Source: an uncultured Flavobacteriales bacterium (GTDB lineage Bacteria; Bacteroidota; Bacteroidia; Flavobacteriales_D; Crocinitomicaceae). Taken from it: DNA of 64,000 bases. The stretch spans positions 186,001-250,000 of the forward strand of contig CAJAVU010000021.1 in the NCBI GenBank assembly GCA_903945495.1, in the 5' to 3' direction. Shown one piece after another: positions 58,638 to 64,000 of this stretch. Position 1 is the first letter of the stretch. Each line of letters starts with the position of its first letter. A program made the translations under genes and the position numbers. The notes under the pieces are model-generated. The model had not been told where the DNA came from, searched no databases, and saw only the letters and a list, made by a program, of their open reading frames with translations.

Positions 58638-60773
58638 TTAATCTACTACAAGCTCTAAATCGATCTGACGTTTGCGCGGATGAACTTCGTAAATACGCAC
58701 GCGTACTTTATCACCAAAATTGTATTCTTTCTTCGTTTTTCCACCAATGATGCGGTATTTTTCAGCATCGAAATAGAAACGGTCGCCCGGAATATCATTC
58801 ATTGGAACCATGCCTTCACAATAGTTTTCGTCCATTTTCACAAACAAACCAAATTCGGCAATTCCAGAAACGGTTCCTGTAAATTCTTCACCGATGTGGT
58901 CTTGTACAAATAAGGTTTGGAAGTATTTAGTCGATTCACGTTCTGCTTCAACAGCTTTGCGCTCCATGCGCGAAATACGTTTACAGACATCGTCCAATTC
59001 TTTTCCGTAACGGTGTTTTTTATGCGTCAATTCTTCCTGAAGAATACGGTGAACAACCAAATCGGCATAGCGACGAATCGGTGACGTAAAATGCGTGTAG
59101 AAATCAAATGCCAATCCGTAGTGACCAATATTCGTTGTTTCATACGTTGCTTTTGCCATCGAACGAATCGCCATGGTTTGGATCAAGGAATACTCATTTT
59201 TTAAACGAATATCATCCAACAAACGATTGATGCTTCCAGCAATTTGATCAGGCGTTGTGAAGTCCAATTTGTAACCAAATTTATCGATGAAAACATTGAA
59301 CAAAGCAATTTTTGCCACATCCGGTTTGTCGTGTACACGGAAAACAAAGGGAACAGGATCTCTTCCTTTTTTCGGTTCGGCAACAAACATTGCTACTTTT
59401 TTATTCGCCAATAACATGAATTCTTCAATCAGTTTATGCGCGTCTTTTGATGTCTTAATAATCACTTCTGATGGGTGACCAGTTTCATCCAATTTGAAAC
59501 GCATTTCTTCTGATTCAATGCTCAACGCTCCGTGTTTTAAGCGCGCTTTTCGCAAAATTTTAGCTATTTTATCGAGAATAAGGATTTCTTCTTTGTAATC
59601 ACCCTCTTTTCCTTCGATGATTTCTTGTGCTTGTTCATAGCTAAATCGACGATCAGAATGAATCACTGTTTTACCAAACCATTGGTTATAGACCTTTCCA
59701 TTTTCGTCCATTTCAAAGACGGCAGAGAAACTAAATTTATCTTCATTTGGTCGCAATGAACACGCCATATTCGACAATTGTTCTGGCAACATTGGAACAA
59801 CGCGATCGACCAAGTAAACAGAATTTGAACGCTTCAACGCTTCTTTGTCCATTTCACTTCCTGGACGCACGTAATAACTTACATCCGCAATGTGAACACC
59901 AATTTCAATGTGTCCATTTTCTAAGCGCTTGAACGACAAGGCATCATCAAAATCGCGTGCATCAACTGGGTCAATAGTAAAGGTTGTAATGTTTCTAAAA
60001 TCGCGACGCGTTTTCACTTCTTCAGGATCCAAGTCCAATCCAATAACTTCAGCTTCAGCCAATACTTCTTGAGGGAATTTGTAATCGATTCCTTGGTTGC
60101 ACAATATGCTGATCATTTCAACATCATTTGAACCTGGTTTACCTAATACTTCAACAACTTCGCCGTACGGATTTTTGGAAGATTTCGGCCAAACCGTAAT
60201 TTTCACCAATGCTTTGTCGCCTTGTTTTGCGCCTTTTAATTTTTCTTTTGCAATGTAAATATCTGTTCCAGCTTTCGCATTATCTGGTACCAAAAAGGCA
60301 AATTTTTCATGCATTTCAATGGTTCCAACAAATTGTGTGCGTTCGCGGTTCAAGACGTCAATTACTTCACCTTCATTACGCGATTGACCTCGCTTGAAAA
60401 TATGAACGCGCACACGATCGCCATTCAATGCTTGTCCAACATTTTGTGGAGCAATGTAAATATCAGCTTGTTCGTCATCCGTGATTACAAAACCTGCACC
60501 TCGTGCTGTCAACTCAATGTTTCCTTCAACCGAACTGCGCGAAATGCCTTTTGTGTATACGCCATGTGAAGCACGTTGCAATAAATTTTGCTTCACCAAA
60601 TCCTCCAAAATGTCATAAACCAATTTTCGAAGCGCATTTTCACGCACATCGATCAGTGCGCACACTTGTTTGTGAGAAAGCACACTTTCAGGGTTTTTAT
60701 CAAACACTTTACGAACCACATGCGTTAAGCTGTGCTTCATTTTTGAGGATTTATTTTGCTTGTTTTTTGACAT
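58638..60773 (-). CDS. rnr: Ribonuclease R
   Basis: 'FTIDPVDARDFDDALSFKRLENGHIEIGVHIADVSYYVRPGSEMDKEALKRSNSVYLVDRVVPMLPEQLSNMACSLRPNEDK', C-terminal S1 domain. Confidence 0.97.
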   Translation of the reverse strand: MSKNKQNKSSKMKHSLTHVVRKVFDKNPESVLSHKQVCALIDVRENALRKLVYDILEDLVKQNLLQRASHGVYTKGISRSSVEGNIELTARGAGFVITDDEQADIYIAPQNVGQALNGDRVRVHIFKRGQSRNEGEVIDVLNRERTQFVGTIEMHEKFAFLVPDNAKAGTDIYIAKEKLKGAKQGDKALVKITVWPKSSKNPYGEVVEVLGKPGSNDVEMISILCNQGIDYKFPQEVLAEAEVIGLDLDPEEVKTRRDFRNITTFTIDPVDARDFDDALSFKRLENGHIEIGVHIADVSYYVRPGSEMDKEALKRSNSVYLVDRVVPMLPEQLSNMACSLRPNEDKFSFSAVFEMDENGKVYNQWFGKTVIHSDRRFSYEQAQEIIEGKEGDYKEEILILDKIAKILRKARLKHGALSIESEEMRFKLDETGHPSEVIIKTSKDAHKLIEEFMLLANKKVAMFVAEPKKGRDPVPFVFRVHDKPDVAKIALFNVFIDKFGYKLDFTTPDQIAGSINRLLDDIRLKNEYSLIQTMAIRSMAKATYETTNIGHYGLAFDFYTHFTSPIRRYADLVVHRILQEELTHKKHRYGKELDDVCKRISRMERKAVEAERESTKYFQTLFVQDHIGEEFTGTVSGIAEFGLFVKMDENYCEGMVPMNDIPGDRFYFDAEKYRIIGGKTKKEYNFGDKVRVRIYEVHPRKRQIDLELVVD

Positions 60774-60879
60774 ATATGCGAAGTTAGTGGTATTTTGTAT
60801 TCAAAACACGGGAAAAAGCACATATTCAAAACGAAAAAAAGATTCTTCTTGTTTGGTAGCACAATAAAAAGAAGAATGA

Positions 60880-60887
60880 TAACTTTG
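60880..60887 (+). promoter_or_regulatory. Candidate -7 box of the ferritin gene
   Basis: TAACTTTG 17 bp before the ATG. Confidence 0.45.
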
Positions 60888-60903
60888 TAAAAAACACCTA
60901 ATT

Positions 60904-61425
60904 ATGAACACACGCGTTGAACAAGCATTGAACGATCAGATCGAAAAAGAAGCATCTTCTTCTCAGTTTTATTTAGCAATGGCCTCTTGGGCTGAAAACA
61001 ATGGAATGAATGGTACAGCAAAATTCATGTATCAGCATTCGGATGAAGAGCGTTTTCACATGTTGAAATTGGTGAAATTTGTCAACGAACGAGGAGGAAA
61101 AGCGATTATTCCAGCAATTGCAATTCCACCGAAAGAGTTTAACGACTTGACAAATGTGTTTGAATTGTTGTTGAACCATGAAATCATGGTAACAGAAAGC
61201 ATCAACAATTTAGTGGATATTTGTTTACAAGAAAAAGACTACACGACACATAATTTTATTCAATGGTACGTTTCTGAGCAATTAGAAGAAGAAGCATTAG
61301 CGCGTTCAGTGTTGGATAAAATCAAATTGATTGGTGGCGACAAAGGTGGAATGTACATGTTTGACCGCGACCTTGAAAATTCTGCTATTGCTGCAGCTCC
61401 AGTAAATGGAGGAACAGGTGCGTAA
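60904..61425 (+). CDS. Ferritin
   Basis: 'ALNDQIEKEASSSQFYLAMASWAENNGMNGTAKFMYQHSDEERFHMLKLVKFVNERGGKAIIPAI', ferroxidase residues in place. Confidence 0.96.
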   Translation: MNTRVEQALNDQIEKEASSSQFYLAMASWAENNGMNGTAKFMYQHSDEERFHMLKLVKFVNERGGKAIIPAIAIPPKEFNDLTNVFELLLNHEIMVTESINNLVDICLQEKDYTTHNFIQWYVSEQLEEEALARSVLDKIKLIGGDKGGMYMFDRDLENSAIAAAPVNGGTGA

Positions 61426-61454
61426 GCACTAACAATCTACGATAATACTACAGA

Positions 61455-64000
61455 ATGAAACTAGTTTTAAGCGGTTTGCTGTCCCTTTTTGTGTTGACTA
61501 TTTTTAGTCAAACGGCATATCGCTTTCGAAACTATTCAATCAATGATGGACTTTCGCAAAGTTCAGTTACAAGTATTATTCAGGATGATAATCACGCATT
61601 GTGGATTGGAACGCAAGATGGTTTAAATCGTTTTGATGGAAAGACTTTTGAGATTTTTACCTCCGATGACACAAAAGGATTGGAAAGTGAATATATCAAA
61701 TGTTCTGCTAAAACCAAAGATGGAAAATTGTGGTTTGGAACAACGAATGGATTAACACTTTTCAACCCAAATTCAGAAACATTTGTAACTTATTCTCTCG
61801 ATCAAAAGACAGCCTTGCAGATTGAAAGCATTGCTTTGGATAAATCTGAAAATTTATGGATAGGGACAAGTAGTAAAGGATTATTGAGTTTTAATCGTGT
61901 AACTGAAAAGTTCAAAGATTATTCTGGACTGATTCCAACGAAAAAAATTCAATCCGTTTTTTGTACGAGTGAGGGAAGGTTGTTCATTAACACAGAAGAC
62001 AAGGGTTTATTTTTAATTAATGAATCTAGAACAATTGCCACAAAAATTGAAATAGGCAGCAAGAATGAAAATCCTGTTATTATTCAGCGCATTGTGCAAA
62101 TGGCTAATTACAGTGTTCTATTTGGCACCAACCAAGGGGTTTTTGAATATGATTTAAACCTGAATAGAGCACAACCGAAATTTCCGAACTTGGACAAAGA
62201 GTTTGGTTACATGGGAATTTCAGACATCTATTTATCCGACAACAATACGTGGTTTTTAGGCACGACGAACAAAGGGCTATTTACGATTACGAACAGCGGA
62301 GAAATCTACAATAGCACACAAGACATTTTTCAAAAAAACGCCTTATTGTTTAACGACATCAATTTGCTTTTTGTTGATGAATCAGGAACATTTTGGGTTG
62401 GTACGGATCGTGGATTAGCCAGTTTTAATCCGAACAACCAAGGATTTTTGGGCGTTGGACCGAGTGGTAATTTGGAAAAAGGAATTCCGTCTTCCAATGT
62501 TTGGTCTTTTGCAGAGGATGAAAAGGCAAATTATGTGTTTGTTGGAACAGACCTTGGAATTTCTCGCTACAATCGAAAAACAGGAAAATTCGAACAGTAT
62601 TACAGAGATAATTCGCAGTCTATCACTGGTGAAAGTGCAGAAACGGCCGTTTTATCGATGATTGTTATTAATGAAAACCATGTTTTAGTAGGTTGTGTTG
62701 ATGGATTATTTGATTTAACTATTTCGGGGAAAAACAATTATACATTCAAACGCATTAACTATTTAACAGAAGAAGAAGCAATAGAGCATGTCAGAATCTA
62801 TTCTTTAGTTCACTGGAAAGATGATAAATACTTTTTAGGAACGAAAGCAGGAGCTGTTTTAGTTGACTTAAAAGCTAAAAAAGCACAAGCATTTGAACAC
62901 AGTTTTAAAAATCCAAAAGCAACGATAACAGCTGGAATTTGTCGCAATGTTTATAAGGATAAATACGATAGAATTTGGTTTGCAACCAGCACAGGTGAGA
63001 TGAACCAATTAGTGGATAAGAATGGAAGTTTATCTATTGTTCCATACAAATACAATTCGATTTTATTAAAAAACTCAAAGGATTACATTACGTCAATTCT
63101 TCAAACGAGTAAGCACGAATTTTGGTTTGGGACACTGGGTTCTGGTTTGATGTATTGGAATGAATTCACCAAAAAAGTCAAAGTATACACGAAAAAAGAT
63201 GGTCTACCAAACAATGTTGTGTATTGCGTAATTCAAGATCAAAACAAAAATTTATGGATGAGTACCAACAAAGGAATTTGTTGTTTTAATCCAACGACAA
63301 AAGTTGCAACAAATTACACCGAAACCGATGGTTTAATGAGTAATGAGTTTAACCTTGGTGCGCACATGTTTTCGCATACAGGTGAATTGTTTTTCGGAGG
63401 TATTTACGGGTATAATTTCTTTAATCCACGTAAAATGGGATTAAACAAAACGGATGTAAGTGTAAAAATCACCAAGTTTAAATTTGACAAAGGTTGGCTA
63501 CACCCCAATGAAAGTGGTTCACCATTTGTGCGACCAATTTCGCAAACAGAAAAAATCACACTTAGTTATCGCCAACGAAGCTTTACAGTTCGTTTTCAAC
63601 CTTCTGACTTGAGTAATCCAGAATTGTTAAACTATAAGTACATTCTTGAAGGATCGGATGAAGGAGAAATATTACTTGGAAACAGCAATGAAATTCATTT
63701 TAATGCACTTTCTCCTGGACATTATACGCTTAAAATTTATGCTCGAATTGGTGACGGACCTTGGGGAAAAACACCAGCAGTATTAGAAATCCATGTAAAA
63801 TCACCTTTCTGGGGAACATGGTGGTTCTGGGTAATTGTTGCCGTTATTTTGGGGATTGCAGTTAGAATCTTTATCCGCACGAAAATTGAATCAGGACGAA
63901 GAGAGCAAGTGCGTTTGGAAATGAAAATTACTGAGCGAACGAAAGAAATCCGTGCGCAAAACGTGAAGATCGAAAAGCAGCGTAAATTATTAGAAGAAGA
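61455..64000 (+). CDS. Two-component-regulator-propeller sensor protein (partial; runs off right edge)
   Basis: Hand translation from ATG 61455: signal peptide MKLVLSGLLSLFVLTIFSQ, propeller repeats 'NHALWIGTQDGLNRFDGKTFE', 'DGKLWFGTTNGLTLFNP', 'SENLWIGTSSKGLLSFN'; Y_Y_Y-like domain; TM 'GTWWFWVIVAVILGIAVRIFI'; coiled coil 'ITERTKEIRAQNVKIEKQRKLLEEE'. Absent from the ORF track because no stop lies in the window. Confidence 0.9.
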   Translation, partial: MKLVLSGLLSLFVLTIFSQTAYRFRNYSINDGLSQSSVTSIIQDDNHALWIGTQDGLNRFDGKTFEIFTSDDTKGLESEYIKCSAKTKDGKLWFGTTNGLTLFNPNSETFVTYSLDQKTALQIESIALDKSENLWIGTSSKGLLSFNRVTEKFKDYSGLIPTKKIQSVFCTSEGRLFINTEDKGLFLINESRTIATKIEIGSKNENPVIIQRIVQMANYSVLFGTNQGVFEYDLNLNRAQPKFPNLDKEFGYMGISDIYLSDNNTWFLGTTNKGLFTITNSGEIYNSTQDIFQKNALLFNDINLLFVDESGTFWVGTDRGLASFNPNNQGFLGVGPSGNLEKGIPSSNVWSFAEDEKANYVFVGTDLGISRYNRKTGKFEQYYRDNSQSITGESAETAVLSMIVINENHVLVGCVDGLFDLTISGKNNYTFKRINYLTEEEAIEHVRIYSLVHWKDDKYFLGTKAGAVLVDLKAKKAQAFEHSFKNPKATITAGICRNVYKDKYDRIWFATSTGEMNQLVDKNGSLSIVPYKYNSILLKNSKDYITSILQTSKHEFWFGTLGSGLMYWNEFTKKVKVYTKKDGLPNNVVYCVIQDQNKNLWMSTNKGICCFNPTTKVATNYTETDGLMSNEFNLGAHMFSHTGELFFGGIYGYNFFNPRKMGLNKTDVSVKITKFKFDKGWLHPNESGSPFVRPISQTEKITLSYRQRSFTVRFQPSDLSNPELLNYKYILEGSDEGEILLGNSNEIHFNALSPGHYTLKIYARIGDGPWGKTPAVLEIHVKSPFWGTWWFWVIVAVILGIAVRIFIRTKIESGRREQVRLEMKITERTKEIRAQNVKIEKQRKLLEE

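Overview
This 64 kb window looks like a chromosomal segment from a Bacteroidota (probably Flavobacteriales) genome. The evidence is AT-rich sequence, many proteins with T9SS C-terminal sorting-like domains, TAnnTTTG-type -7 promoter boxes and few Shine-Dalgarno sites. It is mostly housekeeping: mnmE, mnmG, ybeY, ispG, gltX, folB, rnr, rpiB, sdhCAB, ferritin, PiT/DUF47 and one tRNA-Cys. The less ordinary content is: (1) the N-terminal ~2,630 aa of a giant SprB-repeat surface protein running off the left edge, absent from the ORF track, with at least 27 ~80-aa units and higher-order 3-unit and 2-unit periodicities; (2) three near-perfect parS-like 16-mers (TGTTYCACGTGRAACA type) bracketing mnmG, two of them 41 bp apart; (3) a four-helix-bundle (S23/IVP-like) gene between sdhA and sdhB, flanked by imperfect inverted repeats; (4) a sigma factor paired with a membrane-anchored, anti-sigma-like protein that ends in a gliding-motility/T9SS type-B-like C-terminal domain; (5) a PiT phosphate transporter whose central hydrophilic insert contains a duplicated motif; (6) sub-60-aa membrane-protein ORFs missed by the ORF track. 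I see no CRISPR array, prophage, transposase or obvious defence island. All family assignments come from reading the sequences; no database search was run.
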